Part shown: piece after piece, positions 1-6,047 of the stretch | Numbering within the stretch: the first letter of the stretch is position 1 | Layout of the letters: every line of letters begins with the position of its first letter | NCBI GenBank assembly: GCA_030823965.1 | Contig: JAVBYP010000240.1 | Span: 1-7,747, forward strand | DNA length: 7,747 bases | Reading direction: 5' to 3' | From: Sideroxydans sp. | Lineage (GTDB): Bacteria > Pseudomonadota > Gammaproteobacteria > Burkholderiales > Gallionellaceae | Notes under the pieces: generated by a model | The model's input: only the letters and a program-made list of their open reading frames with translations | Databases searched by the model: none | Told to the model about the DNA's origin: nothing | Program-made: the position numbers and the translations under genes

Positions 1-1811
1 CCACATTGCATCAGCCAATTCGCACTGCCCAATAAGATGCGAGTCCCGCTCACCTGCGCCTCGATACCCAGACCTGCTGTGGCGTGGAAATCCTTCACTT
101 CCACATCGCGATAAAGAAATTGCTGCTCTTCTGCGTAACGCGTGATGGCACGTGCCACACCGTGTTCGCTCAGGCGTTCTGCGGCAGCGGAATGGCGCAT
201 TACCTCGTCGAGATTCACATCTGCGGCAACCTTCACTTGCGCGACGCTCATCATGCCTTGGGTGAGTGTGCCGGTCTTATCGAACACGAAGTGGGTGACT
301 TTAGATAAGGTCTCCAACACTAGGCCGTTCTTGACCAAGATGCCATGCTTGGCACCCAATCCTGATGCGACAGCGATAGACATCGGTGTCGCCATGCCTA
401 GCGCGCAAGGGCAGGTGATGATGAGCACAGAGGTGGCCGCCATCAGCGCGATCTCAAAATCGTGTGTGTTCCAAATGAAGAAGGTCGTCACCGCGCAGAT
501 CATCGTAACCAATACGAACCATGGCACGATAGTGTCGGCAAGGCGTTGGATGGGAGCTTTTGAAGATTGCGCCTCTTCCACCAGCTTGATGATCTTCGAC
601 AGTGTGGTGTCTTGCACCTGCGTCCTAACCTCGACCAACAAAGCACCGCTGGTATTCACCGTACCCGCCGAGACTGATGCGCCGACATCTTTTGTCACCG
701 GCAACGATTCGCCGCTCAGCATCGATTCATCCACCGCACTGTGACCTTCTAGTACGACTCCGTCGACCGGCACAGTGTAGCCTGGCTTGATGAGAACTTG
801 ATCCCCCAACTTCACACCACGTATCGGTGTCATCTGCTCTATGCCATCACGCATCACCAAGGCGACCCTCGGTTGCAACTCCATCAGGCGCTTGGTCGCG
901 GACACCGCCTGATGGCGGAACATCCCTTCTAAGTAACGTCCGATGAGGATGATGAAGGTCAGGTTGGTCACTGTGTCGAAATACACTTCACCATGCTGAT
1001 TGTTGGTCAAGGTGACGTAGAGCGAATAGGCGTAGGTGACGCTCAAGCCGACGGCGATGGGCATATCCATGGTCAGATGGCCAGCGCGTAGACCGCCAAT
1101 CGCACCACGGAAGAATGGGTAGCCCGAATAGAGCAATGTCGGTGTCGCCAACAGCAAGCCCATCCAATGGAAGAAGCTGCGGAACTCATCTTGGTTCGCG
1201 CCGCTATACAAAGCGATGGCGATCCACATCATGTTCATCGCGGCGAATCCTGCAAAGAACAGGCGGAACAACATGGCGCGGTTGGTCTTTTTGATGGATC
1301 CCTCGGCGCTTTCGGGATCATAGGGGACGGCTGAATAGCCGATACGCGCAAGCGCCCGAATCAAGTCAGACAGCTTGCTCTTACTATTATCCCAACGCAG
1401 ATGCAGGCGTTTACCTGCCAGATTCACTTCGGCGGCTTGCACACCTGGCGCTCGATTCAAACCTCGCTCAATGAGCCACACACATGCAGCGCAATGAATG
1501 CCTTCGACCAACAGATGGATGTCACGCACATCACCTGAGCAGGTGGTGAATTCCTGCTGCACTTCGTCGAAATCGTAGATCTCGATATCTTTAGGAGGTT
1601 CGGGGGGCGGCCCTAGTAGCACGCCTTCTGGTGTGCGCTGGTAGTAGCCTTGCAGACCTGATTCGTAGATGGCGTTGCAAACAGATTGGCAACCAAAGCA
1701 ACAGAACTCGCGTTCACGTTGCTCTAGCTCTGATTTGAAATGGACATCTGCGGGAATTGGCAACCCACAGTGAAAACAGTCATGCAAGGCGTGATGGCTG
1801 GCTTGCGTCAT
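1..1811 (-). CDS. ccoI: CcoI/FixI copper-translocating P1B-type ATPase, C-terminus cut by window edge
   Basis: Inner-membrane ATPase that moves copper out of the cytoplasm to supply the CuB centre of the cbb3 oxidase. I translated it by hand: 603 codons are present, and the frame stays open to base 1, so roughly 200 of the usual ~800 residues lie outside. Seen in order: an N-terminal metal-binding region with C12-x2-C15 and a CCFGC cluster at 37-41; a heavy-metal domain with GIHCAAC (C107, C110); four hydrophobic segments (about 178-310); the actuator loop S366-G367-E368 (SGE in place of TGE); the transmembrane C467-P468-C469 copper site; the phosphorylation motif DKTGT at D511; and SEHG at 548-551, where the family usually has SEHP. 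The long Cys-rich N-terminus is typical of CcoI/FixI rather than CopA. ATG at 1811 is the first start after an in-frame TAG. Its Shine-Dalgarno is weak, and ccoH ends only 16 bases upstream, so translation may be coupled. Confidence 0.95.
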   Translation of the reverse strand, partial: MTQASHHALHDCFHCGLPIPADVHFKSELEQREREFCCFGCQSVCNAIYESGLQGYYQRTPEGVLLGPPPEPPKDIEIYDFDEVQQEFTTCSGDVRDIHLLVEGIHCAACVWLIERGLNRAPGVQAAEVNLAGKRLHLRWDNSKSKLSDLIRALARIGYSAVPYDPESAEGSIKKTNRAMLFRLFFAGFAAMNMMWIAIALYSGANQDEFRSFFHWMGLLLATPTLLYSGYPFFRGAIGGLRAGHLTMDMPIAVGLSVTYAYSLYVTLTNNQHGEVYFDTVTNLTFIILIGRYLEGMFRHQAVSATKRLMELQPRVALVMRDGIEQMTPIRGVKLGDQVLIKPGYTVPVDGVVLEGHSAVDESMLSGESLPVTKDVGASVSAGTVNTSGALLVEVRTQVQDTTLSKIIKLVEEAQSSKAPIQRLADTIVPWFVLVTMICAVTTFFIWNTHDFEIALMAATSVLIITCPCALGMATPMSIAVASGLGAKHGILVKNGLVLETLSKVTHFVFDKTGTLTQGMMSVAQVKVAADVNLDEVMRHSAAAERLSEHGVARAITRYAEEQQFLYRDVEVKDFHATAGLGIEAQVSGTRILLGSANWLMQC

Positions 1812-1827
1812 TGATACACGCTACCAG

Positions 1828-2337
1828 TTAAGAGGCTTCTGCGACTTTGAAGCGATCCGTGTTCACAGTGAATTCTTCGTTGCCGCGCTTCAAGTGAATG
1901 TGCAACTCCCAATATCCTTTCAAAGGGAAGGTGACATAACCTTGATAGGTTCCAGTCGCCACCTCCTTGAAGGCGGTAGTGAAATCCTTGCTCGCATCTG
2001 CAGCGCGGTAGGCTTCGACTTCCATCTCACCACTCACAGGCTTACCGGCTTTATCTACCACACTGATCTCGTACATCGTCGGTTGATTCAACACGAGTGC
2101 TTTTGGTTTGTTGATGGTGGTTTGCCAAGCCAGCGCTTGCTGATTTCCCAACTCACTCAAAATCTGCGTGTTGGTTTTCCGATCCTTCGTTTTGTATTCA
2201 CGATCTACCAACATAGACTTGTTATGTGTAGCGAACCAGATAAAAGTGGCATTCACCGCAAGCACAAGCAGGATCAAACCGATCAAGCTCAACATCCACG
2301 GGTTTCGGAGTCCGGATTTTTGGTCTTGCGAGATCAT
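1828..2337 (-). CDS. ccoH: CcoH/FixH cbb3 oxidase assembly protein
   Basis: 169-residue FixH-family protein, a membrane-anchored factor needed for assembly or stability of cbb3 oxidase; in studied bacteria it associates with the CcoN/CcoP subunits. Seen here: a short cytoplasmic N-terminus, one hydrophobic helix at about residues 13-36, then a soluble, presumably periplasmic domain ending in a beta-rich stretch containing GTYQGYVTFPLKGYWELHI, which resembles the conserved FixH C-terminal core. Length is normal for the family. The start ATG follows GGTGG with a 7-base spacer. The gene begins 12 bases after the ccoG stop and ends 16 bases before ccoI, so the three are almost surely co-transcribed. 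No Cys or His metal site stands out. The family call rests on sequence look plus position between ccoG and ccoI. Confidence 0.93.
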   Translation of the reverse strand: MISQDQKSGLRNPWMLSLIGLILLVLAVNATFIWFATHNKSMLVDREYKTKDRKTNTQILSELGNQQALAWQTTINKPKALVLNQPTMYEISVVDKAGKPVSGEMEVEAYRAADASKDFTTAFKEVATGTYQGYVTFPLKGYWELHIHLKRGNEEFTVNTDRFKVAEAS

Positions 2338-2349
2338 CTTATTTCCACC

Positions 2350-3801
2350 TTATTTCTTAGGAGCATAGAACTGGCTCGTATATTCAGCGAACACCATCGG
2401 ATCTTCAACACTCTCGACCCTGAACTGAATTGGCGTCGCATCCTTGTTCGCATAAATTCCTGGCGCTTTGACGAAGATGGTGAACGATGTACCGCGGCCA
2501 TGGTGTATCAAAGGTTGATGCTCCGCACCAATGATGACTTGATCCTTGATGCCACCCTCAGCTGTCACTTTGACCTTGAAATCCTTACTAGTCTTGTTCA
2601 GCAACTTGAAGTCGTATTTATTCTGGATGGAGCCATCACTCATACTCACGTATAGCGGCTGACGTTCATGTATCACTTTTAAGGTCATCGAACCAAGATG
2701 AGTCAGCCCCCATACTATGCCGCCCAATGCCAAAAGGATGATGCCGATGTACACCAGCGTACGAGGATGTTGATACATCTTCTTCGCAGGCTTGCCGGAC
2801 AATTCATCCAAAGACGCATAACGAATCAAGCCGCGTGGCTTATCGATCTTATCCATGATGGAATCGCATGCATCGATACACAGACCGCAAGTGATACAGC
2901 CAAGTTGCTGACCGTTACGGATGTCTACACCCGTTGGGCAAACTTGCACGCATTGGAAGCAATCGATGCAATCGCCCTGTGGGGCGACCACTTCACCACC
3001 ACGACGGATCTTGCCACGCGGCTCTCCACGGGTGTAATCGTAGGTGGGCAGAATAGTCTGCGAGTCATTCATCACCGCTTGGATGCGCGCGTACGGGCAC
3101 AGCCAGATGCAGGTCTGTTCGCGCAAGAGTCCGGCAAGAATATAGGTGCCCGCAAAGAAAGCAGACAATGTCACCCAACCCACCGTTGGGAGTTGGAAGT
3201 GGATAAGTTTGTTCCAGTAATCGAATGCATCGACGAACCAGATCGAGAAGCTGATTCCAGTGAACAGTGCTAGTAGAGCCCAAGAAAGATGCTTGAGGCT
3301 TTTCTTCTTGATCTTATCAAGATCCCAAGGGGCTACCTCCAATTTGCGTCGCGCTGTTGGGTTGCCTTCGAATTTCTCTTCCAACCATGTGAACCAGTCT
3401 GTCCACGCGGTTTGGAAACAGAAATAGCCGCACCACACACGTGAAGCCACCGAAGTCACGGCAAACAAGGTCATCGCTGCCACCAGCAGAAGCAGAGACA
3501 ACATCCAGATATCTTGCGGCAGAACAGTCAAACTAAAAAAATGGAATTGGCGATGATCGATGTCGAACAAGATCGCTTGCTTGTCATTCCAGCGCAAATA
3601 GGGCAAGAAGAAGAATGGCAACCACAATGCAAGCTGAGCACGATCTTTGAAGGTACGGAAGAATCCAGGCATCCGCTTTGCATGGATGGTCTTGTCGCCC
3701 ATGTTGACCGTCCACGTCCACGTTTCGAATTCATTGTAGATCGTAGTAACTTCGCCAACTTCTTTCTTGGCTGGTGCTGACTTATCAACTTCTTGGCTCA
3801 C
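2350..3801 (-). CDS. ccoG: CcoG/FixG polyferredoxin, Cu(II) reductase for cbb3 assembly
   Basis: Membrane-bound iron-sulfur protein of the FixG/CcoG family, reported in Rhodobacter to reduce Cu(II) to Cu(I) for CuB-site assembly. Seen: several hydrophobic segments in the N-terminal half; a WCGYFC motif with C124 and C128; then two [4Fe-4S] cysteine sets, C278-x2-C281-x2-C284-x3-C288-P and C302-x2-C305-x2-C308-x3-C312. One further membrane helix lies at about 350-370, followed by a C-terminal Ig-like periplasmic domain (IG_FixG type). I chose the GTG at 3801 (483 residues, normal length) because AGGAG sits 7 bases upstream. The longest open frame begins at a TTG at 3852, adding 17 residues (KSNERLDKPL...) without a good Shine-Dalgarno. 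First of the assembly block ccoGHI, separated from the structural genes by a strong hairpin terminator. Residue C128 is followed by Phe where many homologues have Pro. Confidence 0.95.
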   Translation of the reverse strand: MSQEVDKSAPAKKEVGEVTTIYNEFETWTWTVNMGDKTIHAKRMPGFFRTFKDRAQLALWLPFFFLPYLRWNDKQAILFDIDHRQFHFFSLTVLPQDIWMLSLLLLVAAMTLFAVTSVASRVWCGYFCFQTAWTDWFTWLEEKFEGNPTARRKLEVAPWDLDKIKKKSLKHLSWALLALFTGISFSIWFVDAFDYWNKLIHFQLPTVGWVTLSAFFAGTYILAGLLREQTCIWLCPYARIQAVMNDSQTILPTYDYTRGEPRGKIRRGGEVVAPQGDCIDCFQCVQVCPTGVDIRNGQQLGCITCGLCIDACDSIMDKIDKPRGLIRYASLDELSGKPAKKMYQHPRTLVYIGIILLALGGIVWGLTHLGSMTLKVIHERQPLYVSMSDGSIQNKYDFKLLNKTSKDFKVKVTAEGGIKDQVIIGAEHQPLIHHGRGTSFTIFVKAPGIYANKDATPIQFRVESVEDPMVFAEYTSQFYAPKK

Positions 3802-3807
3802 ACTCGC

Positions 3808-3813
3808 ACTCCT
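3808..3813 (-). promoter_or_regulatory. Ribosome-binding site that fixes the ccoG start at GTG 3801
   Basis: The minus strand reads AGGAGT followed by TGCGAG-type spacing to GTG at 3801, with 7 bases between AGGAG(T) and the start. The alternative TTG at 3852 has nothing comparable. The same AGGAGTG heptamer precedes ccoO and the small ORF, which supports it as the locally used site. Confidence 0.75.
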
Positions 3814-3867
3814 AAATGGAAGGGGTTTATCCAACCTCTCGTTGGACTTCAAAACAACATCGGAACG

Positions 3868-3896
3868 ATTCTACTGCTTGAATAAAACCGCTTCAG
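3868..3896 (-). promoter_or_regulatory. Possible weak sigma70 promoter for ccoGHI
   Basis: On the minus strand, TAGAAT (3873-3868; five of six to TATAAT) lies 17 bases after CTGAAG (3896-3891; only three of six to TTGACA). It sits between the intrinsic terminator and the ccoG start. A promoter here would explain how ccoGHI are expressed if the terminator is efficient. I see no FNR box in this gap. The match is weak and could be chance. Confidence 0.25.
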
Positions 3897-3913
3897 TGAT
3901 ATTTTGCACAGAA

Positions 3914-3949
3914 TGAAAAAGGAGGAGAGCGAACTCTCCTCCTTTTTCA
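3914..3949 (-). terminator. Strong intrinsic terminator, internal to the cco cluster
   Basis: Perfect 16-bp inverted repeat with a 4-base loop: TGAAAAAGGAGGAGAG, loop CGAA on the plus strand (TTCG on the minus), CTCTCCTCCTTTTTCA. On the minus strand the GC-rich core is followed by TTTTT, the classical rho-independent form. The structure is symmetric, so it could also stop antisense transcription. It begins 11 bases after the small ORF's stop and 112 bases before the ccoG start, so it would end the ccoNOQP message or reduce read-through into ccoGHI. Confidence 0.85.
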
Positions 3950-3960
3950 AATGCTAATTC

Positions 3961-4098
3961 TTACTTTCCTGCTTTTTCAGCTTCAGCTTTCTTAGCATTA
4001 CTAATTGCCTTGTAGATCAGCCACACCGGAACAATGAAGGATATAGCAACGCTAATAATCACCCCCCACAACACAGCATCATTATTGATGGAATTCAT
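3961..4098 (-). CDS. Small single-helix membrane protein between ccoP and ccoG
   Basis: A 45-residue ORF (46 if the tandem ATG at 4101 is used). It starts MNSINNDAVLWGVIISVAIS and has one hydrophobic helix at about residues 8-30 containing a central Pro. The tail is short and charged (SNAKKAEAEKAGK). Positive-inside reasoning puts the tail in the cytoplasm. AGGAG lies 7 bases before the second ATG and 4 before the first, so I prefer 4098. It follows ccoP by 64 bases and is followed at once by the terminator, so it is the last cistron of the oxidase-subunit transcript. I do not recognise the family. By size and topology it resembles small cbb3 accessory subunits such as CcoQ or the CcoM described in Pseudomonas stutzeri, but I see no sequence identity I can vouch for. 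Coding status rests on the ribosome-binding site, the clean helix-plus-tail pattern and its position. Confidence 0.75.
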   Translation of the reverse strand: MNSINNDAVLWGVIISVAISFIVPVWLIYKAISNAKKAEAEKAGK

Positions 4099-4105
4099 CA
4101 TTACA

Positions 4106-4110
4106 CTCCT
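4106..4110 (-). promoter_or_regulatory. Ribosome-binding site of the small membrane ORF
   Basis: The minus strand reads AGGAG, then TGTA, then ATGATG. The 7-base spacing to the second ATG is near optimal and is the main reason for treating this short frame as a gene. Confidence 0.65.
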
Positions 4111-4128
4111 TGTTCAGATTCTAAGGAC

Positions 4129-4151
4129 CTGCACGGGATCGCCCCGTGCAG
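4129..4151 (-). other. Intercistronic stem-loop downstream of ccoP
   Basis: Perfect 9-bp inverted repeat CTGCACGGG / CCCGTGCAG with a 5-base loop, placed 11 bases after the ccoP stop. No T-run follows on the minus strand, so it is unlikely to be a terminator for the operon. An RNA stem here could protect the 3' end of the ccoNOQP message against exonucleases, or set the ratio between ccoP and the small ORF. On the plus strand it is followed only by TTTT, two bases after the stem. Confidence 0.6.
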
Positions 4152-4162
4152 ACTTTTACATC

Positions 4163-5041
4163 TTACTGAGCTGCCGGAGCGTCAGCCTGACCGCCGCCGA
4201 ACTTGTACACATAGACAGCCAGCTTCTTGATCTCTGCATCTGACAACTTAGCACCTTGGAATGCTGGCATCACTGCCACGCGAGTCTCAGGTGTGCCTGC
4301 ATTGACACCATTCTTGATGGTGTACTTGATGCCTTCGACAGAGCTGTCAAAACGCCATACGCTGTCAGTCAGATTAGCAGAGCCCATTGCTTGCATGCCC
4401 TTGCCATCTTCACCGTGACACGCGGTACAACCTTTTTCCGCAAACAATGGAGTGGAAGTAGGCTTACCTGATGCAACAGCATTAGCCAATGTGTCGATTT
4501 CAGCCTCTGACAACATATCCTTATGCGCCATCATCATGCCTTGGCGACCGCCTACGATAGTGGTGTGGATGTCGTCGATCTTGCCGCCGAACAGCCAATC
4601 ATCGTCATTCAGGATCGGTGCGAACAGACCTTGTTTGTCGTGCGTCCCGACACCGTTCTGACCGTGACATGCCGCACAGTTGTCACCGAACAAAACCTTG
4701 CCTGAACGAGTGACGTACTCTGTCAATTCGCTATCAGCCAAAATGGCTGCTGGCGTCATGTCTTTGAGCTTGGCTTCATACTTGCCGCGCACTTCATCCA
4801 CGACACTCTTGTCCGCTTCCATCTCTTTGATCGCAGTCCATCCACCAATACCAGGGGTGAAGTAACCTGTGTTAGAGATTGGAAATGCTGGGTAGTAAAT
4901 CCAATAAACTACACACCAGATCGCACTAGCTGTCAAACCTAGCATCCACCACTTAGGCGGTTGGTTGATGTAGTCACCCAAATCATCATCCCAAACGTGG
5001 CCAGTGGTTGGCACGTCACCTGCATTATGTTTATCACTCAT
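4163..5041 (-). CDS. ccoP: CcoP, dihaem cytochrome c subunit of cbb3 oxidase
   Basis: 292-residue electron-entry subunit, anchored in the inner membrane with two haem c domains in the periplasm. Seen: a soluble N-terminus with HVWDDDLGDYINQPPKWW, a signature of CcoP; one membrane helix at about 31-51; first haem site C122-A-A-C125-H126; second haem site C205-T-A-C208-H209; and a likely axial methionine in VMPAF (M258). In the first domain the methionine loop reads GRQGMMMAH (M169-M171), not the more usual MPAW/MPAF form. Length is normal. The start codon overlaps the ccoQ stop as ATGA, with GGGAG 7 bases upstream (inside ccoQ). It is the last of the four standard structural genes. Confidence 0.97.
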   Translation of the reverse strand: MSDKHNAGDVPTTGHVWDDDLGDYINQPPKWWMLGLTASAIWCVVYWIYYPAFPISNTGYFTPGIGGWTAIKEMEADKSVVDEVRGKYEAKLKDMTPAAILADSELTEYVTRSGKVLFGDNCAACHGQNGVGTHDKQGLFAPILNDDDWLFGGKIDDIHTTIVGGRQGMMMAHKDMLSEAEIDTLANAVASGKPTSTPLFAEKGCTACHGEDGKGMQAMGSANLTDSVWRFDSSVEGIKYTIKNGVNAGTPETRVAVMPAFQGAKLSDAEIKKLAVYVYKFGGGQADAPAAQ

Positions 5042-5247
5042 CTTTTTTCTCCCGATTTGATAGGGTCTTCGTCATCCAGCGCCATCGCGGCCTGGGATTC
5101 GAAACGTTCCTTGTTGGACGGCCGGAACACCATGACATAGGTCGCCACCATGCCGACCGCAGCCACCAGCAGGAAGAAGACTCCCAGCCAGTCGTTCGTG
5201 GTCATGGCTTGCGTGTCCATGCCAAAGTATTCCAACAGTTTAGTCAC
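5038..5247 (-). CDS. ccoQ: CcoQ, small subunit of cbb3 oxidase
   Basis: 69-residue single-helix protein that stabilises the cbb3 complex. Seen: a polar N-terminus of about 20 residues, one hydrophobic helix at about 20-41, then FRPSNKERFESQAAMALDDE, which matches the typical CcoQ tail (Arg/Lys-rich, then FE, then an acidic stretch). The GTG start at 5247 overlaps the end of ccoO by 8 bases, and AGGAAGGTG about 10 bases before it, inside ccoO, could serve as Shine-Dalgarno. A start at ATG 5220 would give 60 residues and remove part of the unusually long N-terminus, but it has no clear ribosome-binding site. The stop overlaps the ccoP start by four bases. Confidence 0.9.
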   Translation of the reverse strand: MTKLLEYFGMDTQAMTTNDWLGVFFLLVAAVGMVATYVMVFRPSNKERFESQAAMALDDEDPIKSGEKR

Positions 5248-6037
5248 GGTAGTTCACACCTTCCTCGAACTTGACGTGATTGCCCATGCTTTGCAGGTAG
5301 GCGATCAGCGCATCCATGTCAGTCTTACCTTCCAACTCGGCCGACGCACCAGCGATGACTTCGTCGGTGTAGATAGTCTTAGGCACTGGGTTGAATGGCA
5401 TGATTGTCAGAACCTTCATGGTTTGAACGGTCTCTGCCACATCGACAGACTTACCTTCCAACCAGAAGTAGTTCGGCATGACAGATTCAGGAACAACATC
5501 ACGCGGATAGTTCAGATGACGGCGATGCCATTCATCCGAATACTTTCCACCCAAGCGAGCCAAGTCTGGGCCTGTACGCTTGGAACCCCATTGGTACGTG
5601 TGGTCGTACATCGACTCTTCAGCGATGGAGTAATGACCATAACGATCCTTCTCATCACGGAATGGACGAATCATCTGAGAGTGGCACAAAAAGCAGCCTT
5701 CACGGATGTAGACGTTACGACCAGCCAACTCCAAAGGCTTGTAAGGACGCACGCCATCACCAGGGACCCAGTCATTCAGCGTCTTGTGTGCTGAAGTCTC
5801 AGGATTCCAGATGATCTTGTCCATCGGGATCACATTGCCATTGGCATCTTTGTGTTGCGTGTTGTTACAAGTTGGATCGTTCTGGCACATCGCCGTGTTA
5901 GGCAGATAGAACAACGGAACGATTTCCACGATACCGCCAATCGCCACAGCGATCGCGGTCATGACAAACATCAGGAGCGTGCTACGTTCGATCTTGTCCT
6001 GAAATTTTGTCGAGTACAGTGTGTCGTGATCAGACAT
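5240..6037 (-). CDS. ccoO: CcoO, monohaem cytochrome c subunit of cbb3 oxidase
   Basis: 265-residue membrane-anchored cytochrome c that passes electrons to CcoN. Seen: an N-terminal helix at about 20-43; the haem c site C115-F-L-C118-H119 in the conserved context YIREGC...CHSQMIRPFR; then RYGHYS, WGSKRTGPDLARLGGKYSD and VVPESVMPNY (M187 is the likely axial ligand). Between the helix and the haem domain is an added stretch of about 40 residues (49-92), with C51 and C57 in MCQNDPTC, that the shorter CcoO proteins I know lack; it accounts for most of the length above the common ~200-220. The start is clear: AGGAG, six bases, ATG. The gene begins 10 bases after ccoN. Confidence 0.97.
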   Translation of the reverse strand: MSDHDTLYSTKFQDKIERSTLLMFVMTAIAVAIGGIVEIVPLFYLPNTAMCQNDPTCNNTQHKDANGNVIPMDKIIWNPETSAHKTLNDWVPGDGVRPYKPLELAGRNVYIREGCFLCHSQMIRPFRDEKDRYGHYSIAEESMYDHTYQWGSKRTGPDLARLGGKYSDEWHRRHLNYPRDVVPESVMPNYFWLEGKSVDVAETVQTMKVLTIMPFNPVPKTIYTDEVIAGASAELEGKTDMDALIAYLQSMGNHVKFEEGVNYRD

Positions 6038-6047
6038 TTTTCACTCC

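Noticed and set aside
142..744. 200-residue plus-strand frame near the window start
   Set aside because: It is antisense to the ccoI region that encodes SGE, CPC and DKTGT, which are unmistakable.
1894..2655. 253-residue plus-strand frame opposite ccoH and ccoG
   Set aside because: It spans two well-supported minus-strand genes and their junction, has no good ribosome-binding site and no recognisable motif.
3535..3541. Seven-base A/T run inside ccoG as a possible programmed frameshift
   Set aside because: The reading frame continues intact through it and both sides align with the FixG pattern. There is no stimulatory structure that I can see.
5150..5794. 214-residue plus-strand frame opposite ccoO and ccoQ
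   Set aside because: Antisense shadow of ccoO, whose haem motif lies under it.
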